In this document: in pieces, positions 54,322 through 62,992 of the stretch
Layout of the letters: every line of letters begins with the position of its first letter
Position numbering within the stretch: the first letter of the stretch is position 1
Assembly (NCBI GenBank): GCA_036381255.1
Contig: DASVDG010000077.1
Location: 1 to 64,000 of the forward strand
DNA length: 64,000 nucleotides
Source of the DNA: CALBZE01 sp036381255
Lineage (GTDB): Bacteria > Gemmatimonadota > Gemmatimonadetes > Longimicrobiales > RSA9
Direction: 5' to 3'
The notes under the pieces: model-generated
Seen by the model: the letters and a program-made list of their open reading frames with translations, nothing else
What the model was told of the DNA's origin: nothing
The model's database searches: none
Program-made: the position numbers and the translations under genes

Positions 54322-55044
54322 TCATCCGAGCAGGTCGATGCCGAGCGTACGGCCGCCCAGCTTCGGCACGAGGCCGACCCGGCGCCGGGCGAAGCGCCCG
54401 GCGTCGATCGCGCGGTGCACGCCGGACGCGGCGCGCCCGAGCGAGGCGAGCGCGACGTCGAGCGGGCGACGCTCCTCGAGCCACGCGTACAGCGCCGCGT
54501 CGACCGCGGCGATGCCGCCGGCGCCGTCGACGAGGCGAAGGACGTCGGGCGGCGCCGTCCATGCGCCGGTCAGCGCGGCCACCTGGCCGGCGTACAGGTC
54601 GCCGAGCGGCAGGAGCGGCTCGGGCGGCGTGCGCGACGCGAGCAGCAGCGCCGTCTTGTTGGCCGGATGCGCGACGAGTGCGTCCCGCGCGGCCGCGATC
54701 AGCCGCGCGTGCAGCCGGTGCACCTCCTCCGCCGCGACGCCGCCGTCGAGGCCGGCGCCGAGCGCGTCGCAGCACGCGTCGACCGCGGCCGGCGAAGGCG
54801 GCGGCACGGCGATCACCGCGTCGGCGCCGACGGCGTCCGCGCACCACTCACGCGCGAGCGAGGCCTCCGGCGAACCGTCGTCGATGAGCACGACGCCCGT
54901 CGCGCCGGCGTCCCGGACGGCCTGGCGGACGACCTCCGCGACCACGCCGCCGACGCGGCCGCGCGCCGCCGCGACGCCCGGGGCCGCGCCGTCCCGGGGC
55001 TGCACCGTGACGGCGGCGCCCGCCCGGGTCCGTTCGGCGCTCAT
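54322..55044 (-). CDS. NadE-like protein without the ATP-binding PP-loop
   Basis: A 240-residue homologue of the NAD synthetase synthase domain. The core motif LGDLYAGQVAALTG (148-161) matches NadE PLGDLYKTQV. The C-terminal end (ARRRVGLVPKLGGRTLGID) mirrors the NadE KRRQ-PP-LK finish. The pyrophosphatase loop that should read SGGxDS is VVLIDDGSPEAS (51-62), and the TxYGD deamido-NAD contact is deleted between SRTPPE and PLLPLGD. It is therefore unlikely to make NAD. The start has GGAGG and overlaps the nitrilase stop (ATGA), preserving the order amidase-synthase of fused NadE enzymes. Confidence 0.7.
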   Translation of the reverse strand: MSAERTRAGAAVTVQPRDGAAPGVAAARGRVGGVVAEVVRQAVRDAGATGVVLIDDGSPEASLAREWCADAVGADAVIAVPPPSPAAVDACCDALGAGLDGGVAAEEVHRLHARLIAAARDALVAHPANKTALLLASRTPPEPLLPLGDLYAGQVAALTGAWTAPPDVLRLVDGAGGIAAVDAALYAWLEERRPLDVALASLGRAASGVHRAIDAGRFARRRVGLVPKLGGRTLGIDLLG

Positions 55045-55901
55045 CGCCGCGCCTCCAGGAGCCGGTCCAGCTCGCGCCGGACGAGATGCGGGTCCTCGTC
55101 GCGGGCGTGCGCGTACGGGCGTCGCGCCCGTGCGACCTCGTCGAGCGAGAGCTCCGCTTCGATCACCGCTTCGGCGTCGGACGGGGCGCGCGCGACGACC
55201 GCGCCCGTCGGCGCGACGATCATCGATTCGCCGGCGAAGACGACGCCGCCCTCCACGCCGACCCGGTTCGCCAGCGCGACGTAGACGCCGTAAAGCTGCG
55301 CGGTGGTGCGGGCGATCCGGGTCCAGGCATCGCTCGACGCGAAGCGACCGCCGTCGGCGCCGCCGGTCCAGGCGCCGCGCCCGGGACCCGCCGCCTGGAC
55401 CAGCAGAAGCTGGATCCCCTGCACGGCCAGCAGGTACACCAGCGAAGGGTGCCAGAAGTCCTCGCAGACGAGAAGCCCGGCGCGCCAGCCGCCGCCGAGG
55501 TCGACGGCGTCGACCCGGTCGCCGCGGCCGAAGAACCGGCCCTCGTCGAACATGCCGTAGGTCGGCAGATACACCTTCCGGTGCCGGAACCGGACGGCGC
55601 CGTCGCGGACGAGCGCCGCGGCGTTGTACGGCACGCCGCCCGCGCCGCGCTCGACCAGGCCGAGGACCAGGGCCGGCGCCGTCGCGAGCGGCGCCGGGAG
55701 CGCCGCGTCGTCGTCGAGGTCGAGGGCGAGAGAAGCCGCGTCGTCGCCGAGGTCGTAGCCGGTCAGCGAGAGCTCGGGCGTCAACGTGAGGTCGGCGCCC
55801 GCGCGTGCCGCCGCCGCCGCGATCGTCGCGGCGTTCGCGTCCACGCCGCCGAGCTCCGGCGCGAATTGATGGATGGCCAGTCGAAACGTGGGACCGATCA
55901 T
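55041..55901 (-). CDS. Nitrilase-superfamily amidase (NadE glutaminase-like)
   Basis: A 286-residue carbon-nitrogen hydrolase. The Glu-Lys-Cys triad is E43 (TPELSLTGYD), K109 (HRKVYLP) and C146 (LLVCEDFW). The TPELSLTGYDL and YLPTYGMFDEGRFF stretches are those of the glutaminase domain found at the N-terminus of glutamine-dependent NAD synthetase. Here it is a separate gene followed by the degenerate synthase. It should hydrolyse an amide or feed ammonia to a partner. Both ends overlap neighbours by four bases (ATGA). Confidence 0.85.
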   Translation of the reverse strand: MIGPTFRLAIHQFAPELGGVDANAATIAAAAARAGADLTLTPELSLTGYDLGDDAASLALDLDDDAALPAPLATAPALVLGLVERGAGGVPYNAAALVRDGAVRFRHRKVYLPTYGMFDEGRFFGRGDRVDAVDLGGGWRAGLLVCEDFWHPSLVYLLAVQGIQLLLVQAAGPGRGAWTGGADGGRFASSDAWTRIARTTAQLYGVYVALANRVGVEGGVVFAGESMIVAPTGAVVARAPSDAEAVIEAELSLDEVARARRPYAHARDEDPHLVRRELDRLLEARR

Positions 55902-57235
55902 CGGGGCGAGCCCTCCCGGCCGCTGCCGGTGAAGTCGCGGCTGCCGGGGAGCGGTTCGCCGGGCTGCTCGCGCGGGATCTCGCCGCCTCCATCGGCCAGC
56001 GCGGATTCGACCTTCGGCAGGACCTCTCCGGCGCGGCGCAGCAGGTTGCGCGTCCACAACGGCCCGATCAGCTCGCTCGCGACCACGCCCAGGACCACGG
56101 TCGCGAACAGCGCCTCGACCACCTCGGCGCCGTTCGCCTGCAACGTGCCGTAAGTTAACGTGACGCTGATCGCCATGGCCAGGCTGATGCCGCCCTGGGG
56201 GATCAGGCCGAGGCCGAGCCGGGCGGGCGCGTCGAACGGCAGCCGCACCGCGTGCGTGGCCAGGTACCCGCCGACCAGCTTGCCGGTCACTCGCAGCAGC
56301 AGGTACGCCGCCGCCAGCGGCAGCACCACCCAGGTCGGGAAGTTCAGGAGCGCCCCGGCGAGGATGAGGAGGATGACGTAGATCGGCTGTTCCCACGCCT
56401 GGAGCACGGCATACACCTGCCGCCGCAGCGGCGAGAAGTTCGCCACGATCGCGCCGATCACCATCGACAGGAAGAGCGGTGAGAGGCCGAGGTAGAACGC
56501 CGTGCCCGCGGCGAAGACGACCAGGCCGAGGAGGAAGAGCGTCAGCTCCTCCCGTTCCGGCTTCGGGCGCGTGAGCCAGAGGAAGAAGATCCCGAAGACG
56601 ATGCCGAGCGCGATCGCGACCGCGAACCACGCCAGCCCGTCGATCGCGCCGCCAGCCGTGGAGTACGCCAGGGGGTGGTACAGGCCGTACGCGAGCTGGA
56701 GCGCGATGATCCCGACGATGCCGTCCAGGCTCGCGATGAAGAGCAGCAGCTGACTGACCTTCCCCCGAACCAGGAACGTGGTGCTGATGAGCACGATCCC
56801 CGCGGGCGTCGAGATGCACGCCGTCGCGGCCGTCGCCAGGAGCAGCGAATCCGCGAGCGGCCCCGCCCGGAGCGCGCCGAGCGCGAGGAGCCGGCCCACC
56901 GCGTAGAAGAGCAGGATCGCCACGACCGCCTGGCCGAGCGCCACGACGAGATACGACCTCGGGAAATGCCGGAGCTGCCGCCGGTCGAGCTGGAGGCCGA
57001 ACAGCAGACCGATCCACCCGAGCCCGAGCGCGAGGAACGGGTACAGCTGATTGATCGTGCCCCGGTTCAGCAGGTCCAGGACGTGGGAGCCGAGCAGGAA
57101 GCCCAGGAAGAGGAAGTGCGTCCCCGCGGCGACGATGAGGCGCGGCCCGAGCGGCGCCCGCTTCACCGTGAAGGAGAGGCGAGCCCCGAGCAGGCCGAGG
57201 AGGACGAGGACGAGCGCGCCGATGAGCGGATTCAC
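55898..57235 (-). CDS. Cation/proton antiporter (CPA2-like)
   Basis: A 445-residue inner-membrane protein with about 12-13 helices, resembling Na+/H+ or K+/H+ exchangers. The helix pair around ASLDGIVGIIALQLAY supplies a buried Asp where the family carries its ion-binding site. The discontinuous-helix regions (TAACISTPAGIVLI; GLIPQGGISLAMAI) are conserved. The hydrophilic tail of about 45 residues (GEVLPKVESALADGGGE) is short and lacks a TrkA-N domain. It lies between a PII-like protein and the nitrilase gene; the PTS IIA- and PII-like genes upstream are likely regulators. Confidence 0.85.
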   Translation of the reverse strand: MNPLIGALVLVLLGLLGARLSFTVKRAPLGPRLIVAAGTHFLFLGFLLGSHVLDLLNRGTINQLYPFLALGLGWIGLLFGLQLDRRQLRHFPRSYLVVALGQAVVAILLFYAVGRLLALGALRAGPLADSLLLATAATACISTPAGIVLISTTFLVRGKVSQLLLFIASLDGIVGIIALQLAYGLYHPLAYSTAGGAIDGLAWFAVAIALGIVFGIFFLWLTRPKPEREELTLFLLGLVVFAAGTAFYLGLSPLFLSMVIGAIVANFSPLRRQVYAVLQAWEQPIYVILLILAGALLNFPTWVVLPLAAAYLLLRVTGKLVGGYLATHAVRLPFDAPARLGLGLIPQGGISLAMAISVTLTYGTLQANGAEVVEALFATVVLGVVASELIGPLWTRNLLRRAGEVLPKVESALADGGGEIPREQPGEPLPGSRDFTGSGREGSPR

Positions 57236-57305
57236 TGCCGGGCCTCCGTACGCCGCGCCCCGGCCGCGGCGAAGGTCGCGGCGGCCCGCTCCGCGAGGCG
57301 ACCCG

Positions 57306-57659
57306 TCACAATTCCTCGGCCCCGAGCTCCGGCGCGAGGCCCACGACCCGGTTGACCGGGATCGTGAAGGCGATCCCGGTCGCGGGATCGTTCAGGTTGC
57401 CGCAGATCTCCTGGAGCAGGGCGAGGGCGCCGGCCACCTTCTCCTCCTCCTTGATCACGCTGAAGATCGTCTGGTTCTGCGGCCGGGATCTCGCGATCAG
57501 CGTCTGGAGGCCGGCGAAGATCGGGATGTCGTGCGTGAGGACCCGGCCCATCCCCTCGCTGTTGATGATGGTGGCCCCGGTGATCCCCAGCTCGAGGAAC
57601 CCCGAGAGGATCTCGTCGAGCTTCTCGCTCTCGTTGATGACGGCGACCAGTAGTTGCAT
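57306..57659 (-). CDS. PII-like regulatory protein
   Basis: A 117-residue ferredoxin-like fold protein with the PII-like pattern (QLLVAVINESEKLDEILSGF, then TGATIINSEGMGRVL). The T-loop is short and lacks the uridylylated Tyr of GlnB/GlnK. It ends in TIPVNRVVGL. Such stand-alone PII-like proteins bind nucleotides and often sit next to transporters they control. ATG is preceded by GAGGGGCGTTG; an adjacent TTG is an alternative start. The antiporter gene follows 70 bases downstream. Confidence 0.72.
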   Translation of the reverse strand: MQLLVAVINESEKLDEILSGFLELGITGATIINSEGMGRVLTHDIPIFAGLQTLIARSRPQNQTIFSVIKEEEKVAGALALLQEICGNLNDPATGIAFTIPVNRVVGLAPELGAEEL

Positions 57660-57668
57660 CAACGCCCC

Positions 57669-58133
57669 TCAGACGTGCCCGGCATCGACGTGCTCGAGCG
57701 CCTCGAGCACCGACTCCGCGTTCGTCGCGTGCCGGAGCCTGGCGACGAACCCCGGGTGCCGCACCAGCCGCGCGATCCGGGCGAGCAGCTTGATGTGCAG
57801 CCCGGTCTGGTCCGGCGGCGAGAGCAGGACGAAGAAGACGTGGACCGGATCCAGCCCGACGGGGCCGAACGCGACGCCATCGCGCGAGATCGCGACCGCC
57901 ACGACCGGTCGCCCGAGCCCGTGCACCGTCGCGTGCGGCACGGCGACGCCGCTCCCCATGGCGGTCGTGTGGACCGATTCGCGATCGAGCAGGGCGCGCT
58001 CCAGCTCTGCCGCATCCGCGACGACGTCCTGCATCCGGATCCGCCCGACCATGGCCTGAATCGCATCCTGTACGCCCTTGGCCTTCAGGTCGAGGAGGAC
58101 CAGCTCCGGGCGTAGGTACTCTCGCAGTCTCAT
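57669..58133 (-). CDS. PTS EIIA-like (PtsN-type) regulatory protein
   Basis: A 154-residue PTS EIIA domain of the fructose/nitrogen type. The phospho-acceptor is H67 in GVAVPHATV. The segment VHVFFVLLSPPDQTGLHIKL is the usual signature after it. No other PTS gene is near, so it is probably a regulator phosphorylated by EI/HPr or NPr and acting on the co-transcribed antiporter, as PtsN acts on K+ transport in Proteobacteria. It leads the operon: the promoter is at 58181-58210 and the leader about 40 bases. Confidence 0.88.
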   Translation of the reverse strand: MRLREYLRPELVLLDLKAKGVQDAIQAMVGRIRMQDVVADAAELERALLDRESVHTTAMGSGVAVPHATVHGLGRPVVAVAISRDGVAFGPVGLDPVHVFFVLLSPPDQTGLHIKLLARIARLVRHPGFVARLRHATNAESVLEALEHVDAGHV

Positions 58134-58180
58134 GCGCCTACGATGCAAAAGGGTCCGGCCGTTGGCCGCCGGGGGAGTCC

Positions 58181-58210
58181 ATCTTAGACGCGCGTCTCGC
58201 GCAGTGTCAA
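58181..58210 (-). promoter_or_regulatory. Promoter with palindromic spacer for the PTS IIA-antiporter operon
   Basis: A perfect TTGACA (58205-58210, minus), an 18-base spacer and TAAGAT (58181-58186). The spacer contains the perfect 12-bp palindrome AGACGCGCGTCT (58186-58197), which is well placed for a repressor or MerR-like activator. Confidence 0.7.
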
Positions 58211-58317
58211 GCGCCGATCGGCGGCGATCGACCCTGGAACGCCTCTTGCGCCTGTGCCGCACGGCGCCGGTCGGGCCGGCGCCGATCGCGAACGCTCGAC
58301 CCACCGACGGTCTCCGA

Positions 58318-59370
58318 ATGCGGATCGCGCTCGTATCCACACCTTTCGTCGCGGTGCCGCCCACGGCATACGGCGGCACGGAGCTCGTCATGTACGAGCT
58401 GGCCGAAGGCCTCGTGGCGCGAGGGCACGACGTGACGCTCTTCGCGACCGGCGACTCGCGGACCGCCGCGCGGCTCGAGGCGCTGTACGACGCCGCGCGA
58501 TGGCCGCCCGAGTCGCTGACCGAGTGGAACCACCTGAGCTGGGCGCTCGCACGCGTCCGGCGCGATCGGTACGACGTCGTCCACTGCCAGCAGCCCGGCG
58601 CCCTCGCCATGAGCCGGCTGCTCCCCACGCCGATGGTCTACACGCTGCACCACGCGAGGGAGGTGGAGCTTTCCGCGTACTACCGCCACTACCCCTGGAT
58701 CTGGTTCGTCGCGATCAGTGAGCGACAGCGCCAGCTCGAGGTGGCGCTCCCACGCATCGCGGTGATCCACCACGGCCTCGACCCGACGCCCTACCTCGGC
58801 CCGACTCGCGCCGGCGAGTACGTCTGTTTCATCGGCCGCCTCTCGCAGGTGAAGGGCCCGCACACCGCGATCGACGTGGCCGAGCGCGCCGGCGTCGAGA
58901 TCCACGTCGCCGGCGCGATCCACGACGATGACGACGACCCGGACTTCGCGGACCGCGAGGTCCGGCCGAGGCTGGCGCGCCGGCACGTCCGGTACCTCGG
59001 GCCGATCGGGCTCGAACGGAAGGCGCGGCTGCTCCGGAACGCACGCGCACTCCTCGCGCCGATCGCGTGGGAGGAGCCGTTCGGCCTGATCATGGTCGAA
59101 GCCATGCACGCCGGCTGCCCGGTCGTCGCGTACCCGCGCGGCGCCGCACCCGAGATCGTCGAGCCCGGCGTGACCGGGTTCCTCGCCCGCGACGCGGCCG
59201 AGATGGTCGACATCGTGCGCACCCGCCTCGATGGCTTCGATCGCGATCGGTGCCGCGCCCGCGCCGCCGTACGCTTCGGCCGCGCACGGATGGTCGAGGC
59301 GTACGAGGCGTACTACGGCCGTGCCGTCGAGGCGGGGCCCCGCGCGGGCGCGCTCCAGGTTTCCGCGTGA
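58318..59370 (+). CDS. Family 4 glycosyltransferase
   Basis: A 350-residue GT-B enzyme. The N-terminal Rossmann half has the donor/acceptor loop PFVAVPPTAYGGTELVM, and the C-terminal half has the GT4 E-x7-E motif in EEPFGLIMVEAMHAGCPVV. HHGLDPTPYLGP and FIGRLSQVKGPHTAI mark the nucleotide-sugar site. The ATG begins directly with the conserved MRIALVST strand. It overlaps or nearly abuts the debranching-type gene, suggesting that both work on the same glucan or trehalose-like compound. Confidence 0.9.
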   Translation: MRIALVSTPFVAVPPTAYGGTELVMYELAEGLVARGHDVTLFATGDSRTAARLEALYDAARWPPESLTEWNHLSWALARVRRDRYDVVHCQQPGALAMSRLLPTPMVYTLHHAREVELSAYYRHYPWIWFVAISERQRQLEVALPRIAVIHHGLDPTPYLGPTRAGEYVCFIGRLSQVKGPHTAIDVAERAGVEIHVAGAIHDDDDDPDFADREVRPRLARRHVRYLGPIGLERKARLLRNARALLAPIAWEEPFGLIMVEAMHAGCPVVAYPRGAAPEIVEPGVTGFLARDAAEMVDIVRTRLDGFDRDRCRARAAVRFGRARMVEAYEAYYGRAVEAGPRAGALQVSA

Positions 59371-59399
59371 ACGATCCGCGCCGGCGCGAGGGCGATCCG

Positions 59400-61607
59400 A
59401 TGGCCGCCGCGCACGAGCATCCGAACGAACTCGTCCCGGTCTCCGCACGCGAGCTCCTCGGGTACGACGAGATCGGCTGCGAGGCCCAGACGCTGGCCAG
59501 CACCGAACTGGTCCTCAAGGAGGGCAGCCTGTTCCTCCTCACGAACGCGGCGGGGAACATCGCGCCGCCGGGCGCCTGCGAGCTCGGCCTCTTCCTCGAG
59601 GACACCCGATTCCTCAGCCACTACGACCTCACCACCGCCGCCGGTCGGCCGGACGTGCTCAGCTCCCAGGCCGCCCGCGTCTTCGCATCCCAGATCGACC
59701 TCACCGCGACCGACCGGGAGTTCGGCGGACTGTTCTCCGAACCCAAGAACTTCCTGCACCTCCGGCGCGAGCATCTCCTCGACGACTTCATGACCGACCG
59801 GCTGATCCTGACCAACTACATGGGCCGCGAGGTCGAGTTCTGGATCGAGCTCGCCTTCGCGGCCGACTACGCCGACATCTTCGAGGTGCGCGGCGCGAAG
59901 CGCGAGCGGCGCGGCCAGTACTTCCTGCCGCACGTCGGCGAGCAGGAGGTCGTCTGGGCGTACCAGGGGCGCGACGGCCGCATCCGCCGCACCGTCCTGG
60001 ACTTCTCGCTCCCGCCCACGTACCTCGAATCGCACCGCGCGCGCTGGGTCTTCCACCTCCGGCCGAAGGACTCCGTCGAACTGGAGGCGTGGATCGTCCC
60101 GCTCATCGAAGAGCGGCGCATCCGCGTGCCCGTGCTGAGCTTCGGCGAACGGTTCCGGCAGATCCGGTCGTCGTACGACTACTGGCACGGCTCGTCCAGT
60201 ACGGTGCGGACCGACGACGAATTCTTCAACACCGCGCTCCGCCAGTCGATCACGGACCTGCGCGCGCTCACCATCGATTGGGGCGGAAAGACGGCGATCT
60301 GCGCGGGCATCCCCTGGTTCACCGCGCCGTTCGGCCGCGACTCGATCCTCACCTGCCTTCAGACGCTCATGGTCCGGCCGGAGCTGGCGCGCGACACGCT
60401 CCGCTTCCTCGCCGAGTACCAGGGCCGGACCGAGGACGACTGGACCGAGGAGGAGCCGGGCCGGATCCTTCACGAGCTGCGGCGCGGCGAGATGGCCGCC
60501 TGCATGGAGATCCCCCACGTGCCGTACTACGGCAGCGTGGACGCGACGCCGCTCTTCCTCGTGCTCCTCGGCGAGACGGTCCGCTGGACCGGCGATCTCG
60601 GGCTGGCCCGCGAGCTGTTGCCGGCCGCGGAGCACGCGCTCCGCTGGATCGACGAATACGGCGACCGCGATGGCGATGGCTTCGTCGAATACGCGCCCCG
60701 AACCGCGCACGGCCTCGTCAACCAGGGGTGGAAGGACTCCGGCGACGGCGTGTCGTTCCCCGACGGCGACGCGCCGGAGCCGCCGATCGCGCTCGTCGAG
60801 GTGCAGGGCTACGTCTACGACGCGAAGCTCCAGATGTCGGACCTCTATCGCGCGCTCGGCGACTACGACCGGGCCGACCGGATCGCCGCCGAGGCGGCCG
60901 AGCTACGCGAGCGCATCAACGAGGCGTTCTGGCTCGAGGATCTCGGCTACTACGCCCTCGCGCTCGACGGCCGCAAGCGGCCGCTCTCCACGATCACGTC
61001 GAACCCCGGCCACCTGCTGTGGTCCGGCGTGCCGTCGCGGGGGCAGGCGCGGCGCATGGCCGAGGTGCTGCTCGGCGACGAGATGTTCTCCGGCTGGGGG
61101 GTCCGCACCCTCGCGCGGCACCAGCCGATCTACAACCCGCTGTCGTATCACAACGGCACGATCTGGCCGCACGACAACGCAATCATCGCCATGGGCCTCG
61201 CCCGCTACGGGCTGCGCCGCGAAGCCGCCATCGTGCTCGAGGCGCTCTTCGAGGCCGCGCTCCACTTCCGGTACCATCGCCTGCCGGAGCTCTTCTGCGG
61301 CATGTGGCGCGGCGAGACCGACGCGCCCGTCGCCTACCCGGTGTCCTGCTCGCCGCAGGCCTGGGCCGCGGGCGCCCTCTTCCTCATCCTCCAGGGCCTC
61401 CTCGGCATCGAGCCGGACGGCGTCGGCGGCGCGCTCCAACTCGTCGAGCCCTACCTCCCGCCCCGCCTCCGCTTCCTCGACCTGCTCCGCATGGAGGTCG
61501 CGGGCAGCCGCGTCTCGCTCCAGTTCAACCGCATCGGCGAGCGCACCATGGTCAACGTGCTCGGCATCGAGGGCGCGCCGCTTCGCGTACGCATCCACGT
61601 GACCTGA
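59400..61607 (+). CDS. Amylo-alpha-1,6-glucosidase (glycogen-debranching-type)
   Basis: A 735-residue enzyme with an N-terminal GDE_N_bis-type beta domain (residues about 30-280, with the LFLEDTRFLSHYDLT hallmark) and a C-terminal (alpha/alpha)6 barrel. Candidate acid/base sites are in PWFTAPFGRDSILT, QGWKDSGDG and the closing NGTIWPHDNAI. It would cleave alpha-1,6 or related glucosidic bonds. I take the ATG at 59400; a GTG at 59367 overlapping the previous stop (GTGA) would add 11 residues and is a real alternative. No signal peptide, so cytosolic. Confidence 0.88.
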   Translation: MAAAHEHPNELVPVSARELLGYDEIGCEAQTLASTELVLKEGSLFLLTNAAGNIAPPGACELGLFLEDTRFLSHYDLTTAAGRPDVLSSQAARVFASQIDLTATDREFGGLFSEPKNFLHLRREHLLDDFMTDRLILTNYMGREVEFWIELAFAADYADIFEVRGAKRERRGQYFLPHVGEQEVVWAYQGRDGRIRRTVLDFSLPPTYLESHRARWVFHLRPKDSVELEAWIVPLIEERRIRVPVLSFGERFRQIRSSYDYWHGSSSTVRTDDEFFNTALRQSITDLRALTIDWGGKTAICAGIPWFTAPFGRDSILTCLQTLMVRPELARDTLRFLAEYQGRTEDDWTEEEPGRILHELRRGEMAACMEIPHVPYYGSVDATPLFLVLLGETVRWTGDLGLARELLPAAEHALRWIDEYGDRDGDGFVEYAPRTAHGLVNQGWKDSGDGVSFPDGDAPEPPIALVEVQGYVYDAKLQMSDLYRALGDYDRADRIAAEAAELRERINEAFWLEDLGYYALALDGRKRPLSTITSNPGHLLWSGVPSRGQARRMAEVLLGDEMFSGWGVRTLARHQPIYNPLSYHNGTIWPHDNAIIAMGLARYGLRREAAIVLEALFEAALHFRYHRLPELFCGMWRGETDAPVAYPVSCSPQAWAAGALFLILQGLLGIEPDGVGGALQLVEPYLPPRLRFLDLLRMEVAGSRVSLQFNRIGERTMVNVLGIEGAPLRVRIHVT

Positions 61608-61615
61608 ACGCCGAA

Positions 61616-61645
61616 TTGACGTCATTGCATCGGTCCCGGTATGTT
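61616..61645 (+). promoter_or_regulatory. Promoter for murA
   Basis: TTGACG (61616-61621), 18 bases, TATGTT (61640-61645). It starts eight bases after the preceding stop, so murA has its own promoter. The leader is about 35 bases and carries GGAGAAACGAG before the ATG. Confidence 0.65.
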
Positions 61646-61687
61646 CACGGTTGAGGAGGCGCCGACGGCCTCCCATGGAGAAACGAG

Positions 61688-62977
61688 ATGCCGAAATTCG
61701 TCGTTGAAGGCGGCTATCCGCTGCGAGGCGTCATTCGCCCCGCCGGGAACAAGAACGCCGCACTCCCCGTACTCGCCGCGACGCTGCTCACGGACGAGCC
61801 GGTCGTGCTGGACAACGTCCCCGACATCCGGGACGTGCGCACGCTCCTCGAGCTGCTCGGCCGCCTCGGCGCGCACAGCGAATGGCTCGGGCCGAACCGG
61901 CTGCGGATCCACGCGCAGGAGGTCAGCGCCTCCGAGCTCGAGCCGAGCCTGGCCGCGCGCATCCGCGCGTCGATCCTCCTCGCCGGGCCGATGCTCGCCC
62001 GCGTCGGCCGCATGCTGCTCCCGCTCCCCGGCGGGGACGTGATCGGGCGCCGCCGCGTCGACACGCACTTCCTCGCGCTTTCGCGCCTGGGCGCCCACGT
62101 CGAGAGCGTCGGCGGCTACCGCATCGAGACCGAGGGCCTGCGCGGAGCGGACGTCTTCCTCGACGAGCCGAGCGTCACGGCCACCGAGAACGCGCTCATG
62201 GCCGCCGTTCTCGCCCGGGGCACGACGCGGCTGCGCAACGCGGCGGCCGAGCCGCACGTGCAGGACCTCTGCCACATGCTCTGCGCGATGGGCGCGCGCA
62301 TCTCCGGCATCGGCACGCACATCCTCGAGATCGAGGGCGTCGACCGGCTGCACGGCTGCGAATTCCGCATCGGCAGCGACCACATCGAGGTGGGCTCGTT
62401 CATCGGGCTGGCCGCGGTCACCCGCGGCGAGATCACGATCCGGGACGCGGCCGTCGAGCACCTGGATTCGACGCTGCTGGCGTTCGAGCGTCTCGGCATC
62501 CGGTGCGAGGTCCAGGGCGACGACCTGTTCGTCCCGGCGGACCAGGACCGCGAGATCCGGATGGACCTGGGCGGGCACATCCCGAAGATCGACGACGGGC
62601 CGTGGCCGGCGTTCCCGGCCGACCTCACCTCGATCGCGCTCGTCGTCGCCACGCAGTGCCGCGGCACGATCCTGATCCACGAGAAGATGTTCGAGTCGCG
62701 CATGTTCTTCGCCGACAAGATCATCGGGATGGGCGCACGGATCGTGCTGTGCGATCCGCACCGCGCCGTCGTGGTCGGGCCGTCGCGGCTGCACGCCGGC
62801 GTCGTCGAGAGCCCCGACATCCGCGCCGGCATGGCGCTCCTCATCGCCGCGCTCGGCGCCGAAGGGCAGAGCCACATCTTCAACATCGGGCAGATCGAGC
62901 GCGGGTACGAGCGCATTGACGAGCGGCTGATCGAGCTCGGCGCGAGGATCGAACGGTACGACTCGCGGGAACCCTGA
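61688..62977 (+). CDS. murA: UDP-GlcNAc enolpyruvyl transferase MurA with Asp at the Cys site
   Basis: A 429-residue enzyme for the first committed step of peptidoglycan synthesis. The UDP-GlcNAc/PEP residues are in place: K22 (AGNKNA), R93, the DNVPDIRDV loop and the second Asp in AFPADLTSIAL. The mobile loop reads LPGGD117VIGRRRVDTH; the position that is Cys115 in E. coli is Asp. This Cys-to-Asp form occurs in mycobacteria and Chlamydia and is intrinsically fosfomycin-insensitive. Length and the rest of the fold are normal. The UbiK-like gene follows after 15 bases. Confidence 0.97.
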   Translation: MPKFVVEGGYPLRGVIRPAGNKNAALPVLAATLLTDEPVVLDNVPDIRDVRTLLELLGRLGAHSEWLGPNRLRIHAQEVSASELEPSLAARIRASILLAGPMLARVGRMLLPLPGGDVIGRRRVDTHFLALSRLGAHVESVGGYRIETEGLRGADVFLDEPSVTATENALMAAVLARGTTRLRNAAAEPHVQDLCHMLCAMGARISGIGTHILEIEGVDRLHGCEFRIGSDHIEVGSFIGLAAVTRGEITIRDAAVEHLDSTLLAFERLGIRCEVQGDDLFVPADQDREIRMDLGGHIPKIDDGPWPAFPADLTSIALVVATQCRGTILIHEKMFESRMFFADKIIGMGARIVLCDPHRAVVVGPSRLHAGVVESPDIRAGMALLIAALGAEGQSHIFNIGQIERGYERIDERLIELGARIERYDSREP

Positions 62978-62992
62978 GCGAAGGAGAACGGG

